From JBGTIS01 sp041745535 (GTDB taxonomy: Bacteria > Bacteroidota > Bacteroidia > Cytophagales > Cyclobacteriaceae), in the NCBI GenBank assembly GCA_041745535.1, contig JBGTIS010000104.1, positions 1 through 35,672 of the forward strand: 35,672 nt of DNA. Reading direction: 5' to 3'. Below, in pieces: positions 28,701 to 34,705 of the stretch. The translations under genes and the position numbers were made by a program. Position 1 is the first letter of the stretch; each line of letters opens with the position of its first letter. The notes beneath the pieces were generated by a model. The model saw only the letters and a program-made list of their open reading frames with translations. It was not told the DNA's origin and searched no databases.

Positions 28701-29803
28701 ATGGGATTATTGAAACCAGCGGAACGGATATTATTAACATGACCAATACCTCCTCGGTTGCTACAGCCATCACCACAGCCAGTTATGTAAACGGGCCGAT
28801 GAGAAAGGTCGGTAATACCGACTTTATTTTCCCGATCGGAATCAATAATATTCTATCACCAATTGGAATAGCCGGGTTTGCCAGCAACAGCAGTACTTTC
28901 CGCGCTCAATACTATGATCAGAAAAACCCGAACGTAGGTGGCAACAAGGAAAGTGGGATTTTTGGTGTTACTTCTCTGGAATATTGGGATTTAAGCAGAG
29001 AAGTAGGTAGTGGAGAACCTTTGGTATCTTTGCATTGGACCGATGGAGCCAGAAGAGGTATAGAAGACATCCTTGACTTATTAGTTTGTCACTGGAATCA
29101 GACTTCTGCCATATGGGAAAATAAGGGGTTGAATGTATTTGAACTAATAGGAAATCCCACATCAGGAAGTATTACTTCAAATAACCGGTTAACATCTTTT
29201 AGCCCGGTTACTTTTGGCTCAGCCACAGGTGCCAATCCATTGCCCGTACAGTTCATTAGTTTTGAGGCCAAGCTGGTGGAAAACATAGTGGAAATAAAAT
29301 GGAAAACTGGTGGAGAAAATAATAACAATTACTTTACGATCGAAAAATCTCAGGATGGCATTTCATTTGAAGAATTTAAAAGGGTGAAAGGCGCGGGGAA
29401 TAGCAATAGCGTAAATAACTATGCCGCTACAGATTATAATCCTAATATCGGAGTTACCTATTACAGAATTAAGCAAACTGATATGGATGGGAAATCAGGT
29501 TACTCTAGTATAGTAATAGTGAAATTTTATCAGCAACAACAGGTAATCATGGAAATATTCCCCAATCCTGCTAATGAGGAAAAGGTCAACCTTCAGATGG
29601 TTGGTTTAGGCGCGAAAGAAAAAGTAGTACTACAAATATATGATAATGCCAGCCGGCTAATTTACAAGAATGTGATAGCGCTTAATGCCAATGGCGTAAT
29701 TGCCGAGGTTATAAATCTGCCAGCCAGAATAGCCCCGGGTATTTATATCGTTACTGTTACCACTTCTCAGGGGAAATTCAGTAAGCGGTTACAAAAACAT
29801 TAG
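16727..29803 (+). CDS. Giant T9SS-exported beta-strand-repeat adhesin, 4358 residues
   Basis: An uninterrupted 13-kb gene for a secreted surface protein. Residues 1-26 are a signal peptide (LFLLLFIIISTRFSTFAQ). Most of the rest is built of degenerate units of roughly 80-110 residues of the form NWTNNGTF...TVTFDG...FYNLTIN...LTVNGNLTI, rich in Asn, Thr, Gly and Ser and very poor in Cys, predicting a long beta-helix-like rod. Tryptophan modules recur at Trp1300, Trp2450, Trp3232 and Trp3680. Residues about 4170-4272 form an Ig/FN3-like domain (FEAKLVENIVEIKWKTGGEN, YFTIEKSQDG, YYRIKQTDMDGK). Residues 4275-4358 are the type A T9SS C-terminal sorting domain (MEIFPNPANEEKVNLQ, GIYIVTVTTSQGKFSKRL). 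The product should be carried through the T9SS translocon and anchored or released, probably serving in adhesion, gliding or biofilm formation. Function is inferred from architecture. Confidence 0.9.
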   Translation: MESSQTAGKLFLLLFIIISTRFSTFAQSTFYSQGSDLFTNASNWNTSPGGAGSSPIFPADYTSGTQTFIVQNGHTITVNQDITIAALTIGGGTSGKVTIGNDATPRNVAINGALTIQAGATLDTRDEDAIHLLFVGSDLTNQGILDLYRSTTRAADLTLGGSGVTVIAGSGTAFQFNNLITNGGGTKLLTSNLDIEGNFEITGNTSVTTSDFHNCAGNFTITSGAYTADDGRITFDGSLAQIISTNNTATFDQVFFDNGGSAEVKTIVGDYIANDLTRVYDDAFVVSADQLSLQNFNIYNADPAALNFTGTISFTGGTIYFADGNTNGAIKLGTANILIEGTAYIQAGDQVITDGDFTITSGSGSFVISDNATLTGTGIFTIEQTRNLYIRGTNNFPTGFSSYVFETDSWVRYDADLDQTVQSGVNYYNLLLNQAGASPVRNKTTTGSLQIANRLDLRDGVKLVITGTDTTRVGGNIYTNNENCEILATNEVLKLNGTDNDQTIDAGTYSFNSLVVDNKSLTAVRTIHIDGDFTLSQNLTVNNTGGTEATYLIFDVDDKEFLKSSTSGTFTLGAYVRYYTSGTTQFANTLGRFSTVSMDAESYVRFDGTNQTIAGGITYGNIDLWGNGNKTIAGNINILNDIMDSGYTPVLTNGSFQITIGGDWLLESSNTTNVAGIVVFNGVNQVINGSNFGTVQFKGSGIKTINGALDLKGYLSISNGVTVNASIYSINLEGNWVNTGSGIFIQTTGTTTFEGSSSAVQNVIVNSNNHFGNLTINRPGTNKTLFVLGAVLNVDGNFDFAQNNATLQLNASTLNVGKNFYFRQGCSYDQTGTIVFNGNTEQNIYNYNSITFNNLSFSGTGEKYLREQDYDVNGNFTIIDAITTVDANGRNINVAGNWTQNGSFQHYARVTFDGANKTQTISASNFHDLYIANTGTGSVVLAGNITLTGNLQIEPGATFDVSVTNYKITVEENWTNNGTFIPRNGMVTFTGGNANIYIGAGGTNRFYNLVTNLNSNNTLRQREAVIIENDLTILNGIFQTDPYNLNIAGSLLNSSTFNHNNNSSILTFDGSSGTHTINAGTSSFRNTVINASGAVYNLTSDLTFLNNNTLTINAGTLSLQGKSLTTTGSSGTLTLNGGTLDVNAGAVLKLGASSKFTNTGGTFSLVGEEGNPATMTVNGSNSYYEYEQSGGTIKAQYFIIANTRNDGIKITGGAIDATNNFSNGTFTTGAGTAYLTVTTNFSNFVASNVVFNSGPTYNVSRLSGTGSIEFQIAGGTFAGEDYDNDPNNRVDWTFPAGLSWTGAVNTDWHNIVNWSSGQVPTINDIVYIMASSSFNNVAVMNGNAVAARITIIGARSLTLLGTNTLTIAENLTVYPTAALTQTNPDNIISIGGNWSNAGTFNENNSTVVFNGTEGSYTITTLGTNDAFYNLTINAATGVQYTLGNATTVGNNVTVSGGILSASSGFTLQVRGDWAVNGGLFSPGAAKVIFDKSGNSTQNIIGGTFYNVDFTNNTNSTTATKEIVSNISIANDLLIDNTGGTARNVILDGNENLIFIGRNWNNEFGPSGFTQTGAGTVIFNGNGQNIGNASTALPTTFNHINFQGTGTKSIQKNITVNGDLSIISSNNVVDINNGVSVTGTATGTMTMTGGTLRVFGAAPTNFPASFGTYSLTGGTVQYRSDANQNIFATNYYNLILLRNTSGNIQTKTLAGDITVEGNITVNDTETLLDVAGHTITLSGNLSYPSAHPSQINWEATGTLIHLGGSWSIDSDLTNFNHLVLLGSGTYKRLNNNLAITGDVSVGEDVILEMRDFQMVSDNAGSFTLGNNSILTTQIPATAGVAFPENFNSYSISTSSRVTLNDGEDQKILGGSGIQYGLLQVYTNGNATLTGDLYVNGNFDTNDNATLVDNEGATIYNLYFAGANTDIRNYTPSATSTMTFNGADQIIRNDKAANPDFTAQNILFTGTGTKTFYDQLDVYGNLTISNGVTLATTRNIDFSGSTWINNGIFSHTANIVTFEGASAQTIDPGTDNAFYAVTFNNTAGTTIVTNGMNIENGDFGIGNNAIVDMGMLTHTIASSNFNISAVGPPTWITSNTNFIFDRNGTQIVPALTAQDIIITNGGTVRLAGNWSIDDLTIESANIDVDIDQNYTINLTGNWNNNNGNFIYRQGTVAFESNNTTTKTISPGTSGFHNVTFNQAQTSTRLYVLQASTVFREDLTIGQGATLSLNSKTLTLGNDDSGNPEGETHTIQNGGELVVNNGSVLEFDCSDNGNNAGLTSRLTVQSGGTFSVIGINGDIATVTRSGGGNRVDINIEAGGTIGARYYHFQYLTDEGLDIQPGAFVGAVNGTYLSDGTWSDISTSNGTVKKYVQLNTDASGDFTIRNVTFNFNGSPNATYHKNVSRDPAGSLGLTRIITFENKINGLLSGVTYEEDGGTVGDGLIVWPALAFTTWEGDVSTDWFNASNWSGEVPTASLDAIVSQGQPYICIIDNNASSAICNNLEVTTGVLKIQGGEDITVNANVSIGSGNSTSVLAINDPTSQMNVTGGWNVSGQGKFVNGNATVNFTAGSGTVSLIPGTDPFYHIDFIGNGTFIITGNSVDVNGDFLISNSGTVSMASNNYNLNIGGDFLNSTTGTFTSDFTGTVILDGADQIIRNLTLYNLTVAGTNIKTVEQNLSIVNNLDINNGSTLKAQDTGDLGIIDMNGNVTIMDGGMLHDGGQTHTFSGVYWTGTLNSYTGSGTIAFDRSGGTQVLRGTGSNAAEFNHINFANTSQIRLDGPVNVTGNVTISSTTNSFLCQTYLLQCTTSTGSFSAGSGENIYVSGTDNFPAGFATYALDPNSNTRYNAAFDQTIRGVSYGNLILYNATVKTLSGSTDINGTLTFNNATLDVSTSNYEIEIAGHWSNNSTGSFLARSGKVTFDGATLQAIQTGVSGTKSFYDLTVNKMADMVRVDSRDITSANNLKVITGSFSANGHTVTVGGNMTATGGTFERSGTFYLNTNNSSASIRTNGSTLYNLTLNAPGTIYSLEDNLIADGDVTITQGTILDGAGKMVTLGDYTDNVSIAGTYKVGAGGILQLGNNTNLSVSTSGTIEIVGTSGNVATVTRRNGGTYNFTVDGTIRARDYLIEYMSSNGIFITSNGQIDATNNFSSGTFTNGVSGGHMLQIENTQDLTGANRIENVNFPVNPFGGASNVFKNSATSGTLEFYNATGVFAGESFDQDDNNLINWSYPPILTWTGKFSTDWYNANNWRTNGGTIPPVPPTANEDVIIDANEPNVVNYPGIVTPGATTKNLTIKNGAILSINSTAGTDLAIGGDLTIQDASSFIMSSVNDKITVTGSWDKSSAVALFKPGNGTVIFNAPTGAVTINNNKSKFNNLEIVVGSKAQLSSAITVTSNFTVTSGNFDMGIYDLTVGGNFDNNGTITYGTSGTRKVTLNPTTGNITLDPGSSSFYNLDIMASSYKVNLQNSNLTVEEDLNLNSGTLDLNGNTFNFGRGNGTESATIAGTLEVDANARLRMGNNSNVVVSSTGTFRLLGTDEANIATVTRQTTGAYTFQVNGTIEANYYLFAYMKSAGIQINSGATIGTSTHTVNNFSNGTFSNGATGGRYLWINTNPAAAFSISNITFNGGPTYNIKYDKVDIADIITIEDASGPLGGYEYEDDEEATPSATTGSLQWDFSHPTITWEGDIDDNWHNPGNWDINDIPDNNTRVMIGAGSPNNVILSAGNGDAYTVTVTSSGSFTISNNVDLSVASSLVNAGILTLNDDNTLSVGDLWTNSGAFQAGNNSTVVLTAGSGTKNITTGGDPFCGLQINSSTGNGVFQTADDMDVDCNFEVVSGTFRIADSDHRMTLAGNCTIQAGGTFDPQAATVTFDGTSGTQTLGNNGTTNAFYNLNFENSATKTLASNITVNNNLIIQTGSNLSGANYTLSLKGDWTNLGTFNRGTSTLAFTGSRTQIITKTGGENFYNFTVNNTFSPSLQNILLNDPLTIYGALSLIDGIIETSGTDIINMTNTSSVATAITTASYVNGPMRKVGNTDFIFPIGINNILSPIGIAGFASNSSTFRAQYYDQKNPNVGGNKESGIFGVTSLEYWDLSREVGSGEPLVSLHWTDGARRGIEDILDLLVCHWNQTSAIWENKGLNVFELIGNPTSGSITSNNRLTSFSPVTFGSATGANPLPVQFISFEAKLVENIVEIKWKTGGENNNNYFTIEKSQDGISFEEFKRVKGAGNSNSVNNYAATDYNPNIGVTYYRIKQTDMDGKSGYSSIVIVKFYQQQQVIMEIFPNPANEEKVNLQMVGLGAKEKVVLQIYDNASRLIYKNVIALNANGVIAEVINLPARIAPGIYIVTVTTSQGKFSKRLQKH
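16850..28790 (+). repeat. Degenerate beta-strand repeat region of the giant adhesin
   Basis: Recurring protein phrases such as GNWTNNGTF, VTFDGANKTQTI, FYNLTINAAT, TKTLASNITV and NNLIIQTGS are spread over about 4000 residues. Nucleotide copies are divergent, with only short exact matches, so the array is old and not prone to slippage or misassembly like a young tandem repeat. I could not set exact unit borders by eye. Confidence 0.7.
20230..27850 (+). repeat. Four copies of a composite boundary module in the giant adhesin
   Basis: Each copy joins a GTIxAxYY block to a Trp motif. Copy 1 is about 20230-20710 (GGTIKAQYFI, DATNNFSNGTF, then SWTGAVNTDWHNIVNW). Copy 2 is about 23590-24140 (GGTIGARYYHF, then TWEGDVSTDWFNASNW). 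Copy 3 is about 26000-26530 (DGTIRARDYLI, DATNNFSSGTF, then TWTGKFSTDWYNANNW). Copy 4 is about 27330-27850 (NGTIEANYYLF, then TWEGDIDDNWHNPGNW). Each is 150-180 residues. They divide the rod into segments and look like domain borders or branch points. Confidence 0.75.
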
Positions 29804-29847
29804 AAGCTCAACGGAAATTTAATAATACTATAATAGAAACGCGCTAT

Positions 29848-32800
29848 TTAGCTTAAAACAGCATAGCCTACTTCATTAAATTTATCTAATGCGCTGATCA
29901 GATCATTGTGTGGATTTACCTTATATTTCCGTGATTGCAGTTCTACGGTAACATTTTCGGTAGGGTCTACCACATTAATTTTTAGATAACATTTTCCCGG
30001 ATTAGCCTCAAACAGTTCTTCCAACTGATCAATAAGTGAAGTATTTAGAAATTGCACGTCCATGCTCAGTTGTAAGCCTTTGGTCAGTTTTTCCCGCACT
30101 TCTGTGAGCAACTGAATGGTTTGTGGGCGCAGTTCCCACACATCCGGCTGATTGTATCGTTCCTGTACCTTGCCTTTTATGTAAATAAATTCGCCTGGGC
30201 TGAGCATGTGTTTATTGCTCAGGAAATCTTCACCAAACATGGCCATATCCAGCGAAGTCTGGTAGTCTTCGATGGTGAAGAGGCCAAACGGCTGTCCGTT
30301 TTTATTTTGTCTGGTAATACTTTTAGAAACAATGCCCGCAACGGTAATATCCTGATTTTTATACCGCTCGATGTTATCGAGGGTACAGGTACAAAAATTG
30401 TTTATTTCCAGCCGAAACTGGTCCAGTGGATGACCCGAAATATAAAAGCCCAACACATCTTTTTCCAGTTTCAGCTTTTCCAGCTTGCTGTAAGGTTCAC
30501 AGTCTGTAACCCTGGGTAAGGGCACCTCAAATCCTCCTGCTCCGGTAAATAGTGATTGCTGTGCGGCCTGCTCTTCCTGTTGCGCTGCCGCACCGTATCG
30601 GGTTGCGATTTCTATCAGGGTTGGTTCGCCGTTTTCAGAGAATAAATATTGTCTGCGATGCAGATCTTCAAAGCAATCGAAGGCACCAGACATGGCCAAA
30701 CATTCAAACGTTTTTTTATTTACTACCCGCAGGTTAGACCGTTTGGTAAACTCAAAAATCTGCTTGTAGTTTCCATTTTTATTCCGCTCTTCAATAATAG
30801 CGTTTACGGCACTTTCGCCCGAACCTTTAATGGCGCCTAAGCCAAAACGGATCTGTCCGTCTTTGTTTACATCAAAGAAATGGCTGCTTTCATTTACATC
30901 AGGCCCAAGCACTTCGATGCCGAGGTGCTTACAATCTTCCATAAAAATGGTTACCTTATCGGTTTTATCCATATTGTGGGTAAGCACGGCAGCCATATAT
31001 TCGGCCGGATAATTGGCTTTCAGGTAACCGGTTTGGTACGCCACTACCGAATAGGCGGCTGAGTGGGAACGGTTAAAACCATACTGAGCAAATTTTTCCA
31101 TCACAGCGAATACCTCTTCAGCTTTTTTGCTGTCGATGTTGTGATGCTCTTTGGCGCCCTTCACAAAAATAGTCCGCTGCTTGTTCATCTCCTCTATCTT
31201 TTTCTTACCCATAGCACGGCGCAGCAAATCGGCACCACCCAGCGTGTACCCAGCCATTACCTGTGCTGTTTGCATAATCTGCTCCTGATACACCATAATA
31301 CCGTAGGTGTTTTTCAGAATGGGTTCCAGCAGCGGATGCGGATATTCTACCTTTTCTTTTCCATGTTTTCGATCGATGTAGTTGGGAATGAACTGCATGG
31401 GTCCTGGTCGGTACAAAGCGTTCATGGCAATCAGATCCTCAATATCGGTGGGCTTTAGCTTTTGCATCCACTGCCGCATACCTTCCGACTCAAACTGAAA
31501 AGTACCGATGGTGTCGCCCCGCTGATAGAGCTGAAAAGTTTTTTCATCGTCGAGCGGAATATGGTCGATGTCAATATCAACATTATGATTGCGTTTGATG
31601 GTATCCAGGGCTGTTTTGATAATATTCAGGGTTTTCAAACCCAGGAAGTCCATTTTCAGCATACCGGCAGCTTCTACCACCGAACCGTCGAGTTGGGTAA
31701 TAAACAGGTCTGAATCTTTATCAGTTCGTACCGGAATATATTCCATCAGGTCGTCGGGTGCGATAATAACCCCGGCTGCGTGGATGCCCGTGCCGCGCAC
31801 CGATCCTACCAGCGTTTCGGCCAGGTTGATAATTTCAGACGATAAACCTTTACCTCTTTTGATTTCCTGTAGTTCAGGCACACTGTCCAGGGCCTGCTGG
31901 AAGGTGGTGCCTGGTTTTTCAGGAACCAGTTTTGAGAGCCGGTTGGCTTCTGACAGGGGCAGGTCTTTTACCCGGGCTACATCCCGAATGGCCATTTTTG
32001 GTGCCATGGTACCAAACGTGACGATCTGAGCTACCTGATTCCTGCCATATTTGTTTACTACATAATCGATTACTTTCTGCCGGCCATCGTCGTCAAAGTC
32101 AATGTCAATATCGGGCATGCTGATCCGTTCCGGATTCAGGAAACGCTCGAATAGCAGGTCGTACAGAATGGGATCAATGTTGGTAATACCAATGCAATAC
32201 GCGACGGCAGACCCTGCTGCCGACCCACGGCCCGGTCCCACCGATACGCCCATTTCGCGGGCTTTGTTGATGAAGTCCTGCACAATGAGAAAATATCCGG
32301 GAAAACCCATATTCTTAACGATGTCCAACTCATACAGCAACCGCTCTTCCAGTTCCGGCGGCATGGCTTCGTACCGCTTTTTAGCCCCTTCAAAAGTCAG
32401 ATGCTTTAGGTAATCGTTCTGGTCGGTAAAGCCTTCCGGAAGTTTGAAATTGGGCAGCAGAATATCTCTTTCAAGCGTAAGCGGCTCGGTTTTATCGGCA
32501 ATTTCGTTGGTGTTTTCCAGTGCTTCGGGCAGATTGTGAAACAGCTGGTTCATTTCTTCCTGCGTTTTGAAATAGTACTGGTCATTGGGAAGGCCGTAAC
32601 GGAAGCCCCGGCCCCGGCCAATGGGTGTAGACTGCAATTCGCCTGCTTTTACACACAGTAAAGTGTCGTGGGCGCTGGCGTCATTTTTATGGGTGTAATA
32701 GCAATTATTGGTAGCGATTACTTTTACATTGTGTTTGCGGGCGAAGCGTAATAAAATTTCATTTACCCTGTTTTCTTCTTCTAGGCCGTGGCGTTGTAGT

Positions 32801-34038
32801 TCCACATAAAAGTCGTCGCCAAAAACCTCTTTCCACCACACGAAAGCCTCTTCGGCCTGGTGTTCGCCAATGTTCAAAATCAGATCTGGTATCTCACCTG
32901 ATAAACCACCGGTGAGGGCAATTAATCCATCGGCATATTTTTTTATTATTTCCTTGTCCACCCGCGGATAGCCAGCATAAAAACCATCGATAAAGCCCAG
33001 CGAACAAAGGCGGGATAGGTTTTTATAACCCTCCTGGTGTTTGGCCAGCAGAATCTGGTAATGGCGGATGTCCTTGCTGTCTTTGGTAAATTTTTTCTGG
33101 TTGCGGTCGGCTACCATGTACACCTCGCAGCCAATAATTACTTTAACGCCCTGCCTTTTTCCTTCCGCCACCGCTTTAAAAGCGCCATATAAGTTTCCCG
33201 TGTCGGTAATGGCCACGGCAGGCATGCCATCAGTTTTGGCTTTGGCAATAATGCTCTTGTAACTGGAAGTACTTTCCAGAATAGAAAACTGGGAATGGGT
33301 ATGCAGATGAGAAAAAGGAATCACCTCCTCAATCTTTTTCTTGGTCAGTTTTTCAATGCCTCCCTGTGCGGGCTGGGGGGTTTCTTCCTTGGGTGCCCGG
33401 CTGGCTTCCAGGTCAGGTTGTTCATACACAATTTCCTCAACTCTGACCTCGTCAGTAGCAGGTTTAATTACCCGTTGGGTAATGAGGCCGAAAAAACAGC
33501 GGGCAGTGGCATCCACATCAAAGGCAGAGTTGTGGGCATCATCAAAGCCTACTCCAAACAGCTTTTTGTGCAGTTCAGAAAGGGTAGGCCATTTGTATTT
33601 GCCACCCCGGCCGCCGGGAATTTTACAGAAATCGGTAGATTCTTCTTTGGTATCAAGCTTTTTTGTTTCGATAAGCTGGTTTGGCACATTGGCCCTGATC
33701 AATTCAGCACCAGTAACCTTTATATCAAAGTCTACATTGTGGCCAATTACCAGTTTGGTTCTTTTTACATCGGTAGAAAAAGCTTCCAGCACTTCTTTCA
33801 GTGGATGCCCTTCTTTCAGGGCCCGGTCGGTAGAAATACCATGCACTTTTTCGGCGTTAAAAGGGATGGTAAAGCCTTCGGGTTTTACGATATAATCTTT
33901 CTGATCCAGCAGCTTACCACGGGCATCGTGCAATTGCCAGGAAAGTTGCACCAGGCGCGGCCAGTTGTCTAAATCGGTAATAGGAGCATTGTAATCGCGG
34001 GGTAAACCAGTAGTTTCGGTATCAAAAATCAGGTACAT
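29848..34038 (-). CDS. dnaE: DNA polymerase III alpha subunit with fused N-terminal 3'-5' exonuclease
   Basis: A 1396-residue replicative polymerase. Residues 1-190 are a DnaQ-like DEDDh exonuclease: Asp6 and Glu8 in FDTETTGLP, the Asp in GHNVDFDIKV (about 103), His169 and Asp174 in DAHNSAFDVDATA. A charged linker (195-240) leads to the PHP domain (from 243, HLHTHSQFSIL), in which the usual TDHG is TDTG (278-281). The C-family polymerase core has GRGSAAGSAVAYC and the catalytic aspartates in PDIDIDFDDDGR (about 640-651), then helix-hairpin-helix and an OB fold (about 1231-1320, ITVAGIVSKSITRQNKNG). QQSLF near 1158 resembles a beta-clamp-binding motif. The start at 34038 (MYLIFDTETTG) is preferred over an upstream ATG at 34086 because the exonuclease fold begins there. 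The gene is convergent with the adhesin gene (44-bp gap). A normal epsilon subunit may be unnecessary. Confidence 0.95.
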   Translation of the reverse strand: MYLIFDTETTGLPRDYNAPITDLDNWPRLVQLSWQLHDARGKLLDQKDYIVKPEGFTIPFNAEKVHGISTDRALKEGHPLKEVLEAFSTDVKRTKLVIGHNVDFDIKVTGAELIRANVPNQLIETKKLDTKEESTDFCKIPGGRGGKYKWPTLSELHKKLFGVGFDDAHNSAFDVDATARCFFGLITQRVIKPATDEVRVEEIVYEQPDLEASRAPKEETPQPAQGGIEKLTKKKIEEVIPFSHLHTHSQFSILESTSSYKSIIAKAKTDGMPAVAITDTGNLYGAFKAVAEGKRQGVKVIIGCEVYMVADRNQKKFTKDSKDIRHYQILLAKHQEGYKNLSRLCSLGFIDGFYAGYPRVDKEIIKKYADGLIALTGGLSGEIPDLILNIGEHQAEEAFVWWKEVFGDDFYVELQRHGLEEENRVNEILLRFARKHNVKVIATNNCYYTHKNDASAHDTLLCVKAGELQSTPIGRGRGFRYGLPNDQYYFKTQEEMNQLFHNLPEALENTNEIADKTEPLTLERDILLPNFKLPEGFTDQNDYLKHLTFEGAKKRYEAMPPELEERLLYELDIVKNMGFPGYFLIVQDFINKAREMGVSVGPGRGSAAGSAVAYCIGITNIDPILYDLLFERFLNPERISMPDIDIDFDDDGRQKVIDYVVNKYGRNQVAQIVTFGTMAPKMAIRDVARVKDLPLSEANRLSKLVPEKPGTTFQQALDSVPELQEIKRGKGLSSEIINLAETLVGSVRGTGIHAAGVIIAPDDLMEYIPVRTDKDSDLFITQLDGSVVEAAGMLKMDFLGLKTLNIIKTALDTIKRNHNVDIDIDHIPLDDEKTFQLYQRGDTIGTFQFESEGMRQWMQKLKPTDIEDLIAMNALYRPGPMQFIPNYIDRKHGKEKVEYPHPLLEPILKNTYGIMVYQEQIMQTAQVMAGYTLGGADLLRRAMGKKKIEEMNKQRTIFVKGAKEHHNIDSKKAEEVFAVMEKFAQYGFNRSHSAAYSVVAYQTGYLKANYPAEYMAAVLTHNMDKTDKVTIFMEDCKHLGIEVLGPDVNESSHFFDVNKDGQIRFGLGAIKGSGESAVNAIIEERNKNGNYKQIFEFTKRSNLRVVNKKTFECLAMSGAFDCFEDLHRRQYLFSENGEPTLIEIATRYGAAAQQEEQAAQQSLFTGAGGFEVPLPRVTDCEPYSKLEKLKLEKDVLGFYISGHPLDQFRLEINNFCTCTLDNIERYKNQDITVAGIVSKSITRQNKNGQPFGLFTIEDYQTSLDMAMFGEDFLSNKHMLSPGEFIYIKGKVQERYNQPDVWELRPQTIQLLTEVREKLTKGLQLSMDVQFLNTSLIDQLEELFEANPGKCYLKINVVDPTENVTVELQSRKYKVNPHNDLISALDKFNEVGYAVLS

Positions 34039-34235
34039 AGTAGTATTTTTTTCTAGTGTTTGCCTTTTATAACCTAAAAAAGGCAATTATTGAGTTTTTT
34101 ATCTTTTGCTTTTCTTTGTTTTCCTATTTTTGTCAGAGGGTGTTTAAAAATTTTCTTTAAGCTTGGGATTAATACGATGAAGGATAAGAATTCTTTGGCA
34201 GTTAGCCTAATATATCCAAGCTTCTACACTGTTTG

Positions 34236-34545
34236 TTATTTTTTCGTGATCTTTATCCAGTCTTCTTTGGAACCGAGTCGCCGGCCAATGTGTATCGATC
34301 CTTTCCAATGTACCATTCTTCTTCCACTTGTTAAATAATAGTAGACACTACCCTAAGCAGGAAAGCTGTCGGGCAAGTTCCTCCACTGACCTCCTACCCG
34401 TATAATACCAAAAGATAGCATCTACTATATCTCGTAAATCATATTTTCTTTCGCTTCGGCGATCCGATCCTTTGCACAGGTAGATATTCTTTTATAATTT
34501 CCCATTGCGGGCGGCAGCCGCACTGTCAGTGGGTTTCTCGTATTG
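34236..34545 (-). pseudogene. IS5-family transposase N-terminal remnant, multiply broken
   Basis: Read on the minus strand in shifting frames, the parts in order are YEKPTDS, QWEIIKEYLPVQRIGSPKRK, KYDLRDIVDAIFWYY, GGQWRNLPDSFPA, SVYYY, FNKWKKNGTLERID and RRLGSKEDWIKITKK. Together they follow the N-terminal part of IS5-type transposases (DUF4096-like region: QWxxIKEYLP, RDIVDAI, TGCQWRxLP, YYYFxKWKxxGxxERI, GKEDW). Damage includes a GC-rich insertion between TDS and QWE (34510-34523), a frame change after PKRKK, a frame change after WYY, a TAG in place of the expected Trp codon, and a one-base loss after YYY. The DDE catalytic segment is missing. It cannot make a working transposase. Confidence 0.7.
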
Positions 34546-34613
34546 AGCCGCCGCGGCGCAGTTTGCGTAAACTTTAGTTTTTAGCCACCGTGCGGTGAAC
34601 CTAAAGCTTAAGC
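34505..34613. repeat. Cluster of GC-rich palindromes (REP-like) inside the IS remnant
   Basis: GCGGCAGCCGC (34511-34521), CGCCGCGGCG (34549-34558), GTTTGCGTAAAC (34561-34572) and CACCGTGCGGTG (34586-34597), the last enclosed by CTTTAG/CTAAAG arms (34572-34577 and 34601-34606), followed by GCTTAAGC (34606-34613). The stretch is much richer in G+C than its surroundings. It splits the transposase remnant from its terminal repeat and also lies within the coding remnant, so it was inserted later. Confidence 0.5.
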
Positions 34614-34705
34614 ACTAACCCCATCTTTTCAAAATTTAAACATGCTGTTCAATGAATATGGGTATTCTACGGAGTGGGATTGATAATCATTAAAATCTTC
34701 ATTGA

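Larger units (their letters stand above)
34134..34648 (-). mobile_element. Decayed IS5-like insertion sequence remnant
   Basis: Imperfect terminal inverted repeats bound the stretch: TGTTTAAAAATTTTCTTTAA at 34141-34160 and, on the minus strand, TGTTTAAATTTTGAAAAG from 34642 down to 34625. Between them lies a broken transposase N-terminal half. At about 515 bp it is much shorter than an intact IS5-type element (about 850 bp or more), so the catalytic part was lost. A clear target-site duplication was not seen. Confidence 0.6.

Noticed and set aside
17000..28800. Repetitive sequence that might be a CRISPR array or tandem DNA repeat
   Set aside because: Repeats are degenerate at DNA level, in frame and coding; no short identical repeats with uniform spacers are present.
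33295..33972. A 225-codon plus-strand frame opposite the dnaE exonuclease region
   Set aside because: It is antisense to the strongly conserved exonuclease and linker; its aromatic-rich translation is typical of a shadow frame.
34090..34338. An 82-codon plus-strand frame upstream of dnaE
   Set aside because: It runs antisense through the IS terminal repeat and the transposase remnant; no independent support.
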